A stretch of 64,000 bases of DNA, taken from positions 12,149,819 to 12,213,818 of the forward strand of contig JAJEKV010000003.1 of NCBI GenBank assembly GCA_021234155.1, read 5' to 3'. Made by a program: the position numbers and the translations under genes. Shown here piece by piece: positions 1 to 10,379 of the stretch; within the stretch, counting starts at the first letter, position 1; the number at the start of each line of letters is the position of its first letter. The notes beneath the pieces were generated by a model, which made no database searches, was not told where the DNA came from, and worked only from the letters and a program-made list of their open reading frames with translations. The DNA is from Isoetes taiwanensis (lineage: Eukaryota; Streptophyta; Lycopodiopsida; Isoetales; Isoetaceae).

Positions 1-1000
1 AAAAGCATTCAAAACCATTTCATATATGTACCTCAACTATAAGTATGCCAGGAAAGCCTGGCTTACAGAAACCACCAACCAACAGCTCCTTACTCCAATT
101 AACAATGCACTTCCTCTTTCTAGTCGATTGAAACCTGCAAAAACCTTTTGGTACGGTTTTAACCTAGTAAACGAAATAGCCAGCATAATTACCAAAAAGC
201 TTTCCGCTTCAAGATCGAGGACATGCTCCATTCACCGGCTACAAGTTTTGTGGCGCAGGCTGAATAAGAGGATGGAGAACACTCGATCCTGCCGGCAGAT
301 AGCATGTTTTTTTTCCAATAGCTGATACAGACGGAATGGCAGGAGCCAACAGAGCTTCACTAAAAACAAGACTGTATCCAAGACCTAAAGTTGTTTTACC
401 AAAGAGGGACACAAATTGGTAAAGCAACTCTGTCTCCAAGACCCGTTTTAATGAACCCCTTTGCAAAAAAGAAGGCAAGAGCAATGAGCCAAGGAATGGG
501 ATCTCCAACAGCTGCAAATATCAATGTTTTGGTGAGAACTGAAGCTCCAAGACCCATTAGAGCAACTGCCCCCAAGGGCAAAGGTTGTGTGATAATACCC
601 ACTATGGTGGCCAAGAATATGGCAAGCAGCTGCCATGCATTTTGTCACACCCGCAGGTGGAGGAATAAACCAAAGAGAAATACCTACTGCAAAAGAAATG
701 GCTAGGGCTTTGAGATTAGCTCCTTGCCATGGCTGTGGTACTGGAACAGGCTTTTCTGATGGCGCCGAAACTGGTACAGCAGCTGCCCCGGACGAAGTGG
801 CCATGGCAACACCTGCATTTCCTCGTTCTAAGCTCTGATGCTTCCTGCGTCTAAGAAGATCAGCATTGCCGAAGATGGGTTCTGCCCAAGAAGAACTCCA
901 AGCAGATTTGAGACCGTAGGTAGCTGATAAAGCTTTTGGAACGCTTGCCTTGCCGAAGGACAAAGATTTAGAAGAATTTCCACCATTTTAATCTGGATTT
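1..1000 (-). pseudogene. Plastid 2-oxoglutarate/malate translocator (DiT1-like) pseudogene, 3' end outside window
   Basis: The minus strand, read in pieces across three frames, matches the N-terminal half of the plastid DASS-family dicarboxylate translocator. That family exchanges 2-oxoglutarate for malate across the inner plastid envelope. A Ser/Ala/Lys-rich transit-like segment (about 963-780) is followed by WFIPPPAGVT, then GIITQPLPLGAVALMGL, GDPIPWLIALAFFFAKGFIK and LGLGYSLVFSEALLAP in the order expected of the family. At least three frameshifts are needed to connect them. The segment from 290 to 1 is weaker, and the C-terminal half lies beyond the window edge. No intron is visible, so it may be a retrocopy or a fragment inside one exon. 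I judge it non-functional; the family assignment is firm and the exact 5' limit is not. Confidence 0.8.
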
Positions 1001-1440
1001 AGACTTGTCCCTGATGCCAGAACTGCTCCACAGATCGGGTGAACGGCTGCAGCTGCAATTGTATGCAGATTTTGACCTAAAATGCGCAGATCGTCCACAG
1101 ATTGAATTGAAGCAAAACGAAAAAGATCTCACATTAGATCTGCAAAAGATTCAAGCAGAAAGATTGACCAATTGATTCGCATAATTGGGGTGCAGCCGCA
1201 AGCTTTTCCCCTTGCACTCCAAATCTGTTTCCACTAAGGCTTGCATGTTCAGCCCCTAAAATAAAAAGAGGGCTTTTGTTGTGAGCCCTTGGATGTTGGA
1301 CCATTGGAAAAAAAAAAACTAAATCAACGACTAAGAAATGGTGCACTTTAGATGTACGCATTAGTACATCCATTTGAATACGCCATGAAATCTTAGGAAA
1401 ACCTTTGTGGAAAGCGTACAAAAACACAAAAAAAACCCCC

Positions 1441-3070
1441 TGTTATTGTGCTACATATTTCTAAATGAGGTCCACCCTGAACTACCACAGTCGTCGGATT
1501 CGTCGATCCTACGATCAAGATCATATGTTGGGGCCCCTGGGCACCTCTCGTTTCGCTTATAGTCATTTATGATTGCAAGCACCTATGCTTTTGAAATATG
1601 AAATACGATTTCGCCTAAGGTTTTGAGGGAATATTGAACCTCTATACGACTTTGCCTAAGATTTTAGAATATGAAATACGGGAGCCCGAACCTCTAGCAA
1701 AATAATTCAATGTCCTAGCTAAGACAACTTTAACCAATATACCCAGTGAGCTAATGCGATTATTTTTTATCTTGAATCTATGTTTTTTTTTATAACAACT
1801 TATTCAATTGTTTTAGGAATATATGGTCTATTTTTATTTTTACATCCATATCAAATCCCCCTGGAACCCCTGTATTTTGCTACATATTCTAAACGAGGTG
1901 CACCCTGGACTACCAAAGTCATCGGATTCGTCGATCCTACGACCCAGATCATATGTTGGGGCCCTTGGGCACCTTTCGTTTCGCCTATAATCATTTATGA
2001 TTGGAGGCACCTATGAATTTGATATATGAAATACGATTTCGTCTAAGGTTCTGAGGGAATATTGAACCTCTATATACGACTTTGCCTAAGATTTTAGAAT
2101 ATGAAATACGGGAGCTCGAACGTCTACCAAAATAATTCAATGTCCTAACTAAGACTACTTTAACCAATATACCAAGTGAGATAATGCGATTATTTTTTAT
2201 ATTGAATCTATGTTTTTTTTATAACAACTTATTCAATTGTTTTAGGGATATATGGTCTATGGTTTCAGGAATTATTATTTTTACATCCATATTAAATCCC
2301 CTTGGAACCCCCTATTATTTTGATAATGAGGTGCACCCTGGACTACCACAGTCGTTGGATTCGTCGATCCTACGACCTAAATCGTATGTTGGGACCCTGG
2401 GCACCTCTCGTTTCTCTTATAGTCATTTATGATTGGAGGCATCTATGATTTTGAAATATGAAATACGATTTCGCTTAAGGTCTTGAGGGAATATTGAACC
2501 TTTATACGACATTGCCTAAAATTTTAAAATATGAAATACGGCAGCCTGAACCTCTACCAAAATAATTCAATATTCTAAGTAAGACTACTTTAACCAATAT
2601 ACCCAGTGAGCAAATGCGATTATTTTTTATCTTGAATCTATGTCCTTTTTTTATAATAACTTATTCAATATATAGTCTATTGTTATTTTTACATCCATAT
2701 CAAATCTCCCTGGAACCCCTGTTATTTTGCCACATATTCTAAATGAGGTGCACCCTGGACTACCACAGTCGTCGGATTCGTCGATCCTACGGCCCAGATC
2801 GTATGTTGGGGCCCCTGGGCACCTCTCGTTTCGCTTATAGTCATTTATGATTGGAGGCACCTATGATTTTGAAATATGAAATACGATTTCGTCTAAGATT
2901 TTGAGGGAATATTGAACCACTATACGACTTTGCCTAGGAATTTAGAATATGAAATACGGGAGCTCGAATCTCTACCAAAAAAATTCAATGTCCTAAGTAA
3001 GACTACTTTAACCAATATACCCAGTGAGCTAATGCGATTATTTTTTATCTTGAATCTACATTTTTTTTTA
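1441..3070 (-). repeat. Tandem array of a ~425-bp tRNA-headed SINE-like repeat
   Basis: Four similar units follow one another with heads near 1755, 2185, 2615 and 3040. On the minus strand each head carries a pol III A-box-like TAGCTCACTGG and, some 50 bases on, a B-box-like GGTTCGAG, as in tRNA-derived SINEs. Each body contains the same blocks: a doubled segment with CCTAAGGTTTTGAGG and CCTAAGATTTTAGAA on the plus strand, a GGGGCCCCTGGGCACCTCTC block, and a T-rich stretch near the head. The units differ by point changes and small indels. Single relatives occur near 35.0, 48.4, 49.2 and 54.2 kb, so the family is dispersed and here also tandem. Translated ORFs across it are not coding. Confidence 0.75.
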
Positions 3071-4906
3071 AGGGATATATGGTATACTAGAAAAAGTGCC
3101 CAGAGTTGCGGGGCTTTTCGTCGGGTATAAATTCAAGAACTAATAAAAATGATGGATAAAAAGTAAAGAACATGTTAAAATTTGATAATTTTAATGCAGC
3201 TTTTTTAAAACCCTTTATTTATCTCCTAATAAATATTAAAGCTTGAACCTTATAAAGTTTTATATCCAACCATTGGACAGTTGGATTCTACCTTCATTTG
3301 TCTTGCACCCTCCATTGTGTGAGATATTTATATTGCTTATAATTATCTAGAAATATTGCTTTTCTTTACATGCATTGCGTGGCAAGTTGTAAGTTGGGTC
3401 TCTATTGCCAAGAGTTATGAAAGAGAACTTATAGGGAACTCCAAAATGATTAAGGAAGGAAGGTGTATTTTTTACGTCGTAGCACAAGCCAGCATCCCTT
3501 AAGACATACGACAGCACATGGCATGTTCTTGCAATCAAGGATACCAGGGGCCAAAGGTCCTAGGATGCCAAGATCCTAGTGAGGTTCGAACACGAGACCT
3601 CAATGTGCTAGACGAGTGGACTAACCACACGACCAACATGATTAAGGTCATTGTTGTGCCATGGCCTTCCTTTAAAGCATCGAAAAACACTCAAGGCACA
3701 TAGAGTATCTTATATTATAAGGATGTAACTTGGTCAAATATGCATTTTATGTCAGTAATTGAATGAACAACATGACCAACCGGAAGGTTTCAAGAAACTA
3801 AGAGTCATTATTTGATGTGGTCTGATGTACAATGGTCATTTCTTTTCAGAAGTACATAAATTCTATGACCCATGAAACGTCTTTGAAAACGTGGCTTTGG
3901 CAAAGCTTCTTATACAATCTATTGCAAACTCAAAGGAGATGCAACAACAAGCTCCCAAACTGGTAGTAGCAGATCATCGTCTTCTGCATAGCAAGCAATT
4001 TCAAGATCCCCAATTGATTGTAGGAGCCAATTGAATGCCTCAAGTAAGTTAAGAGCCTCTATCTTAGTTAGGGCAGTCTAGAATGATTCCCCAAGTCCCT
4101 AGTTGCAACTCTGAAACCAATACATGTGGCCAACATTAACAAGATTGGGCAAATGTTAACAACGTTAATCGAATTGATAACGAAGAAAACGTGTTCCCGG
4201 CGTTTATGGAGCTTGAACAACATCGTGCATAAGTAGAGGCATGCATTTATATGTGCCTTAAACTTAAGATTAGGACTGGTCTTATGAAGGGTAACCTTAA
4301 ACATTGGACCACATATGAAAAACACCAATGTATTTTGCAACATTACATATTGATGTTTAAGGTCGCATGGTGGTAAGTGTTTAAGCATTAATATGTGGAA
4401 TAAGTGAGTTGCCATGAAGGGAATGGAAGAAGGGAGCTCCCAAAAAAGGAATTCTAGCTCTTACGCATGTGGTGAAATGGAGTTGTCAAGATGGAGTTAC
4501 TAAATGAATGGAAAAAGTTTAAGCACATATGGGCAAGGTATTCTCTAAGTAGTTGCTAGCCTGGACTTTCATTATCTAAGTGTTTTCTACATAGATATAG
4601 TTGTGAATTTTTTGTCCATCAAATAATTGCCCTTAATGCATAACATGCGATTCCAAATCATCCAACCTTCCCAAAATGCGAAAGACTTCAATAATACCAC
4701 TAATGGAATGTGATATGTCAAATAAAATTGCTCAAAAAATTATGAAACTTTTGGAACCTCTAAAAGCCCTAAAACTACTCACCACATATGTGGACTTGCA
4801 TCTGTAATACATGAGTTGGCAGGTGAGTTGGCACTTCACCTGCATTTCTAATATGGGTCTTCTATAAAAGACATATCCTTCAATGGTTATGATTAAATGA
4901 TGTAAA
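3071..4906. other. AT-rich intergenic DNA with no recognisable gene
   Basis: I find no long reading frame with family resemblance here. The only structured item is the tRNA-like remnant at 3578-3632. Confidence 0.5.
3578..3632 (-). repeat. tRNA-like remnant (A and B boxes only)
   Basis: On the minus strand TGTGGTTAGTCC (3629-3618) resembles an A box and GTTCGAACCTC (around 3581-3590) a B box, at tRNA-like spacing. The arms do not pair into a proper cloverleaf, so this is more likely a SINE head or decayed tRNA than a working tRNA gene. Confidence 0.4.
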
Positions 4907-5014
4907 TAGGCCATTTTTCACACTAATTAAAAAGATTGTTGTATCATGTCAAAACATTGTTAGGCCATTTTTCACGCTAATTAAAAAGATTGTTGTATCA
5001 TGTCAAAACATTGT
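4907..5014 (+). repeat. Two-copy tandem repeat, 54-bp unit
   Basis: 4907-4960 and 4961-5014 are nearly identical; each begins TAGGCCATTTTTCAC and ends CAAAACATTGT, with one visible base difference. It lies just outside the LINE 3' tail. Confidence 0.9.
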
Positions 5015-5080
5015 TAGCAAATAACATTCTACATTCTTAATAATTTTGAGATATATTGTCACAATGGTTTGTATTTGAAC

Positions 5081-5155
5081 AATAGAATAGAATAGAATAG
5101 AATAGAATAGAATAGAATAGAATAGAATAGAATAGAATAGAATAGAATAGAATAG
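5081..5155 (+). repeat. (AATAG)15 microsatellite, 3' tail of the LINE
   Basis: Fifteen uninterrupted AATAG units are visible. On the LINE coding (minus) strand this reads (CTATT)n and directly follows the LINE 3' region, so it stands where a poly(A) tail would normally be. Confidence 0.92.
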
Positions 5156-5232
5156 TTTTTTAGCGTCCACGGAGACCAATTGGCCTATGGGACCCAAACA
5201 AAAAGAGAGCAGCAAGCATATTACTGACAGGA

Positions 5233-7573
5233 TTAAAAAACCCCCGCCCCAAAGGGTTTTCGAGAGAAAAATCTTAGCAGTAATAAGCATGCTGGCACAC
5301 TGTACAATTGCATAGGACAGTTCAATACCGTCCCCGTAGGGACCCAAACGAAGTCCGGCATCCATAACCTCCACGGAGGTATGACCCCAACAATCCCAAT
5401 CGACGCCGTAGTCAATAACCGATGCAACGGTTGGCCGTGCACTAGTAATCGAACATATCGCCTTCGGATATGGGCAAATCTTTGGCGATCCGAGGGCATG
5501 ATATTCATCCTCAATCGCCCGGTGACAACACCGCAAAGCCTTTGCACTCGTGGTTCCCCGGAGCCCAACGCCTTTTTCAATGCGGAGGCGATGTGCACCC
5601 GCGGCAATAATGGAAGCTATAAGTCTGCGCTTCTTCATGGGCAGCTGGGTGTACAAGTACTGGTGTGGGCCTCTTGTGAGCCTAGGATTGACTTGCTACT
5701 GATAGTGTGCCAGCTTAACGTGTGTCAGAGCCTCTGCATCCCAGAGCTTGCGAAGGAAAGCAGCATCTAGGTACAGTTTAAGTGCCTCGCGATCTTTCTT
5801 TGTCCCGACTGACGGGCGCACTGCTTGCCCGCACACCCCAAAAGTGAGAACCACTGAGCTTGCTTGTCTTTCCAGCAGGAGTTCAGGCGTTGGGGACCCA
5901 TTGCCGTGGCCAAAGCAAGGTGGGGCAAGCGTGTATCAGCCATAGCGACCATCTTTTGGAAGTAAACAATATGGCGTTCCAATGCAGCCCGTTGAAGGGG
6001 TAGAAAGCATGTCTCCTGGAGTAGGATCTGGTACGGAACTGTGGACTTCACCCCCAGGGCCCCCGCCAAGAAGGCCTTCTGCACCTGCTCGAGGTCATTC
6101 CAGGTGTTGAGGGATATCACCAGACCCTACACTTCTGGCCCATACAAAAGGACCGGCTCAACCAAGGCCCGAAACAAATGTGACTGGTGGCCCCAGGCAT
6201 ACAACTCGGCCTTGTGGCTGTTGTTCTACATGGCATATAGTGCTTTCCAACCCGTCGTGACCCGCAACCTAATAGCTGCATCCCAATGAGTGGTAGTTGA
6301 CAACTCAATCCCCAAGTACTTGTAGGTCGGAGCCACCTCTACCTCCTGCCCCTGGTAAGTGAATGTGGGAAGCCTTGGCTGACGGGATGATGCAACTAGC
6401 AGCACCCTAGTTTTGGCCAAGTTAACTCGCATGCCAATGAACTGGCAAAAAGTGTCAAGAGCATCCAGGTGACGTTGCATGTCCTCTGGAGTATAGGCCA
6501 TGAGGTTGACATCGTCAGCATATATGAGTTGCCGGATTGTGTGATGCATGAGATGTGTGCCCGCACCTCCATGTTCAGAGAGCCAATCTTCCAACTGATC
6601 AATGTATAGGCCAAAGATCGGGGGGGAGAGGGGGCAACCCCGACGCACTCCAATGCTACTCGATCACCGGGTCGTGTCAGCCGATGTGATACGGCCCGAG
6701 CATGCCTCGATGAAAATTATATAATGCATTCTCGCAAGTCCGGGGGTCCCCGGCTTGCCGCAAATGGCCCCATAGCTTGTTGCGGGTAATCGTGTTGAAC
6801 GCTTTTGCAAAATCCACGAAACAACAAGATATGTGTTCTACGGCGATTCCTCGCTATCTTCAATCAATGTGCGCAGAGTGAAGATATGATCAATGGTGGA
6901 ATGTCCGGGCTGGAAACCCCGCCTGTAAGAGCTCGCGACCTCCGCTTCCTCTCGCCCATATTGTCACCGCCGCTCAAGGATGCCACCAACGATTTTGCAA
7001 AAGAAAGAGTCGACCATAATAGTACGGCAGCTTGGCGGGCATTGAGGGTCCCCCTCGCTTATATATGGGCACTACCCTACTAGTGGTCCATTGGCGTGGG
7101 AAGCCTTCTCGCAATGCTTTATTGAACAATGCAAAGGAGGACATGCACCGGTGGAGGCCCAAACCCCATTTCGAAGTTCCGGCCTCATGCCATCTAAATC
7201 TGTTGCCTTCCCATTAGCTAGACGTTGTAGGCCCATGATGACATCCCCCTCTCGTGATAACCACGCCCATGCCTATCTGTGGAGGGATCGGTGTTCGGCC
7301 CCCCCGAGCTGGTCGCATACCAAATAAGGTACATCTTGCACCCATTGCTCGAGGTGATGTTCCCCGTAATGTCGTGGGCAGCTTGCTCAAGACCCTTCTC
7401 CGTAATGTCCCGGGGTGCGGTCCGGGAGACCAAACATCTGTTGCTGATGCTCTGCGAGGTATCTGGCCTTCTTATTCTTGAGAAAGGAGCGGTATTGACT
7501 GACGGCCTGTGGGCGGGAGATGGGATCAGTGACTTGCCGGATCAGTGTGCCTTTGAACTCCCGACACTCATCA
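5233..7573 (-). pseudogene. LINE ORF2, reverse transcriptase and C-terminal part
   Basis: Reading from 7573 downward, frames join into a non-LTR reverse transcriptase. A linker with ECREFKGTLIRQV is followed by an RT domain with DFAKAFNTITRNKLWGHLR (fingers/palm motif A, around 6820-6760). Next come RGCPLSPPIFGLYIDQLEDW (around 6640-6590) and the catalytic YADDVNL (around 6525-6505). The thumb and C-terminal region runs to about 5233. The enzyme would copy LINE RNA at a nicked genomic target. The best open stretch is 6648-6226; elsewhere there are stops and shifts. The first residues continue the endonuclease half found at 22883-23917. Confidence 0.9.
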
Positions 7574-7606
7574 CATTAGGGCAGATTTGGGGTCTGAAAA
7601 TGGCCT
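7571..7606 (+). repeat. Left terminus of the 15.3-kb element: TCA target duplication plus TIR
   Basis: TCA at 7571-7573 is followed by an inverted repeat beginning CATTAGGGC and containing GATTTGGGGTCTGAAAATGG. The same sequence appears as reverse complement at 22848-22879, with one mismatch over about 32 bases, followed by TCA at 22880-22882. Confidence 0.92.
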
Positions 7607-8150
7607 CCTATCAGCCATTCCACGTCATATTTCCGCTCCCTTTTTCCCATGCCACCTAGGATACCAAACTCTCATAATTACAGATTTGCTTGGAATATTC
7701 TTCCGGAATAAGGAGGATTGCACATTCATGGCGCCATATGTATTTAATTCTGTTGGTTGTCAGACGGACTGATGCAACACGTGGCGCTTCTAAAATGCCA
7801 CTTGCATTATAGCATACCGACAACTCATGACGGTGTCTCTTGGTTTGTCAGATACCAAGCGTGCGCGTCACCGCCTTCTACATTTCAAAATTTGAATGTG
7901 TAGGTTGAAGCTTTGTATCAGATCAGACTTTCATTTCGAGGGGCCATGGCGGCGCTTTAACCGATCTTCACTTCATCCTAATACAGCTTCCCCCCTACAA
8001 TTCGAAATTTGAATTTGCTTAATGTATAAAAGCATGGATTGTAGGAGAATGGACTTTTCGATTTCCATATGCACGCTGTAAATTTCAAAAACGGTTAGTA
8101 CGGACGCTCGCTCACACGGCTTTAATTGTGTTGGGGCATAAAAATACCAC
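7597..8150 (+). repeat. Subterminal direct repeat, copy 1 (~550 bp)
   Basis: This segment starts just inside the left TIR with AAAATGGCCTCCTATCAGCC. It recurs in the same orientation at 9550-10155 and shares blocks such as GGCGCCATATGTATTTAATT and CAACACGTGGCGCTTCTAAA. Confidence 0.85.
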
Positions 8151-8380
8151 ACCTTGATTTCGGCTACCGCGATCTACACAAAGATGGAAGTTGCTTGTTG
8201 TCAAATTAAACTTAAACACAAGTGAGGTCGGCACTTACGTGGTTTTCTCGAGGAGGGTTTGGAGTGTTTTTTTTTTAAATCCCAATTATCGACATAGTGT
8301 GACGTAGCATCTTGGTATTAAATAGTATGTTAAATTCAATTATATCTGTTCATTTTCGTGTTAAACTCAAATCATATAGG

Positions 8381-8485
8381 TTTAGGAATAAGGTTAAAAA
8401 GGAAGATATTGGATATTTAGGAATAAGGTTAAAAAGGAAGATATTGGATATTTAGGTATAAGGTTAAAAAGGAAGATATTAGATA
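8381..8485 (+). repeat. Three-copy tandem repeat, 35-bp unit
   Basis: Copies at 8381-8415, 8416-8450 and 8451-8485 each begin TTTAGG(A/T)ATAAGGTTAAAA. Two point differences are visible, in the third copy. Confidence 0.92.
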
Positions 8486-8659
8486 TGGCTCAAATTTCGA
8501 GATATGCACATAATGGCATGTAATGATGGTTGATAGGACTGGAATACTAATCATTCCTACGATTTTCACGCCTAATCCAGCCTATATCTATTCCAGCCTA
8601 GATTGGCCCATTCTCCCCAATCTTCGCTAGATCCTCCGCCCAATTTCTCTAGTCCAACG

Positions 8660-8985
8660 CCATGAAGAGATCAGCTACTAAGAGCCGGAGGTGTCCTCCA
8701 AGAGGCGCCTAGGTGTTCCCTCCTCCGCCGTTCCCTCCGCGCCCACGGTTCTTGCTTTCTCAGATGCCTCTGATTCCTCCTCGATTCCTTTGACGAGGAA
8801 TCGAGAAATGAGGAATCGAGAGGAAATTTCGGAGCAGGAGTTCATCACGAGTGTTCTTGAAGGTCGGATAGGAGATTGTTCGAGAAAATGAGTATTCACC
8901 GACGGAGAAGAAGCCAAGATGATGAAGAAGATGAAGAAGTTGAAGACGAAATCCGGCCGACTTCGAGGAGCTCATGGCGTTAGTT
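8660..8985 (+). CDS. Possible small gene, unidentified, frame broken
   Basis: ATG at 8661 opens a basic start (MKRSATKSRR...). A serine-rich frame from 8691 to 8891 contains the stretch LAFSDASDSSSIPLTRNREM, and a Lys-rich frame follows to about 8985. At least two frame changes would be needed to join them. I do not recognise the product. It lies between the two copies of the subterminal repeat, where a small transposon accessory gene could sit, but coding status is weak. Confidence 0.2.
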
Positions 8986-9549
8986 CATGGTACATGCATG
9001 TTTTCTTTCTTTTCTTAAGCATTCAACTAACGGTTATTTCTTATTTTTTTTTTTGCATGGTGAAGCGGATGAATGAAATTTGTTAGGGGCGAGCACCTCT
9101 TATTTTTTTTCCTTGTTCTTAGCCTCCAGCCTTGCCTCCAAATTTCTTACCATATATATGACCGCCTCCTCGGGCTTTTTGTTGTGAATAGTTGAAGCCT
9201 CCCGCATTTAAATTTACAAAATGATGTAAAGCCATACGGCCATAAAAATTTTTGAATGTAAAAGTTTTTGCTTCTAATTCCATTTGAATACCTAACTTTT
9301 TTTTTTGTACATGTGTTACCACTCTTAAGTACATAAGTCATTATCCCTTTTCAAAGAGCATATTATTTTTCAAGGATCACACCAAGCTTAATAGTACATA
9401 TGCAACATAAATGGAACACACTAAATTCGTGATCGTGATCCACTTTCTTATTTGTTGTCAAATTAAAATTAAACACAAGTCCCTCATCAATAGTCTCCCA
9501 TTTGCATATAAAATATCTATCACTCCAAGTTATATTATGTTTTATGAAC

Positions 9550-10155
9550 TAAAATGGCCTCCTATCAGCCATTCCACGCCATATTTCCGCCCCTTTTTTT
9601 TTCCCGTCCGATTTGCTTGGAATATTCTCCTAATAAGGGGAATCGTGATATCTATGGCGCCATATGTATTTAATTTCGTTGGTTGTCGACAGATTGACGC
9701 AACACGTGGCGCTTCTAAAAGCCACTTGCATTATAGCATACCGCAACTCATGACGGTGTCTCTTGGTTTGTCAGATACCAATCATGCGCATCACCGATTC
9801 TTGTCTTGCCCTATTTTCATTTAGAGTCCATTCTCGCCTTCTACATTTCAAAATTTGAATGTGTAGGTTGAAGCTTTGTATTAGACTTTCGCTTTATTTG
9901 TGATTGCGCCTTTTAAAAGTTCAGAATCGGATCTTTACTTCATCCCAATACAGGCTTCCCACCCCCCTACAATTCAAATTTTGTATTTGCTTTTGTATAA
10001 AAGCATGGATTGTAGGAGAATGGACTTTTCGATTTCCATATGCACGCTGCAAATTTCAAAAACGAGATTAGTACCTGACCGAGCCTCAAACGGCGAATTG
10101 TGTTGGGGCATACAAATTGTACACATTCATTTCGCGCCGCGATCCACGCTGTATG
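9550..10155 (+). repeat. Subterminal direct repeat, copy 2
   Basis: This matches 7597-8150 in the same orientation with small indels. It lacks the outermost CATTAGGGC terminus, so it is an internal duplication rather than a second transposon end. Confidence 0.85.
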
Positions 10156-10379
10156 GAAGCTCCAAATGATGTGTGGATAAGGATCCAACCCACTTCAGAA
10201 TATGCTCCAGCCTTCAATCGCAAAAAGGAGGTCTAAAAATAAGAACTTAGACCTCGACATGTTGCGCCTTGCGTGCTCAAAAAGTGTCGACATCCGGGCG
10301 GATGGCGCTTTATATCCATTGATCCGTTGAGTGGCAAGAAACCGCCATTTCGGGGCGCTTCAAGTTTAGTCCGATTTTG

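Noticed and set aside
3578-3632. Functional tRNA gene
   Set aside because: A- and B-box-like sequences are present but the T and acceptor stems do not pair.
5003-5656. Long minus-strand ORF ending in Phe-Tyr-Ser-Ile-Leu repeats
   Set aside because: Its C-terminal half is translation of the AATAG microsatellite; only the first part belongs to LINE ORF2.
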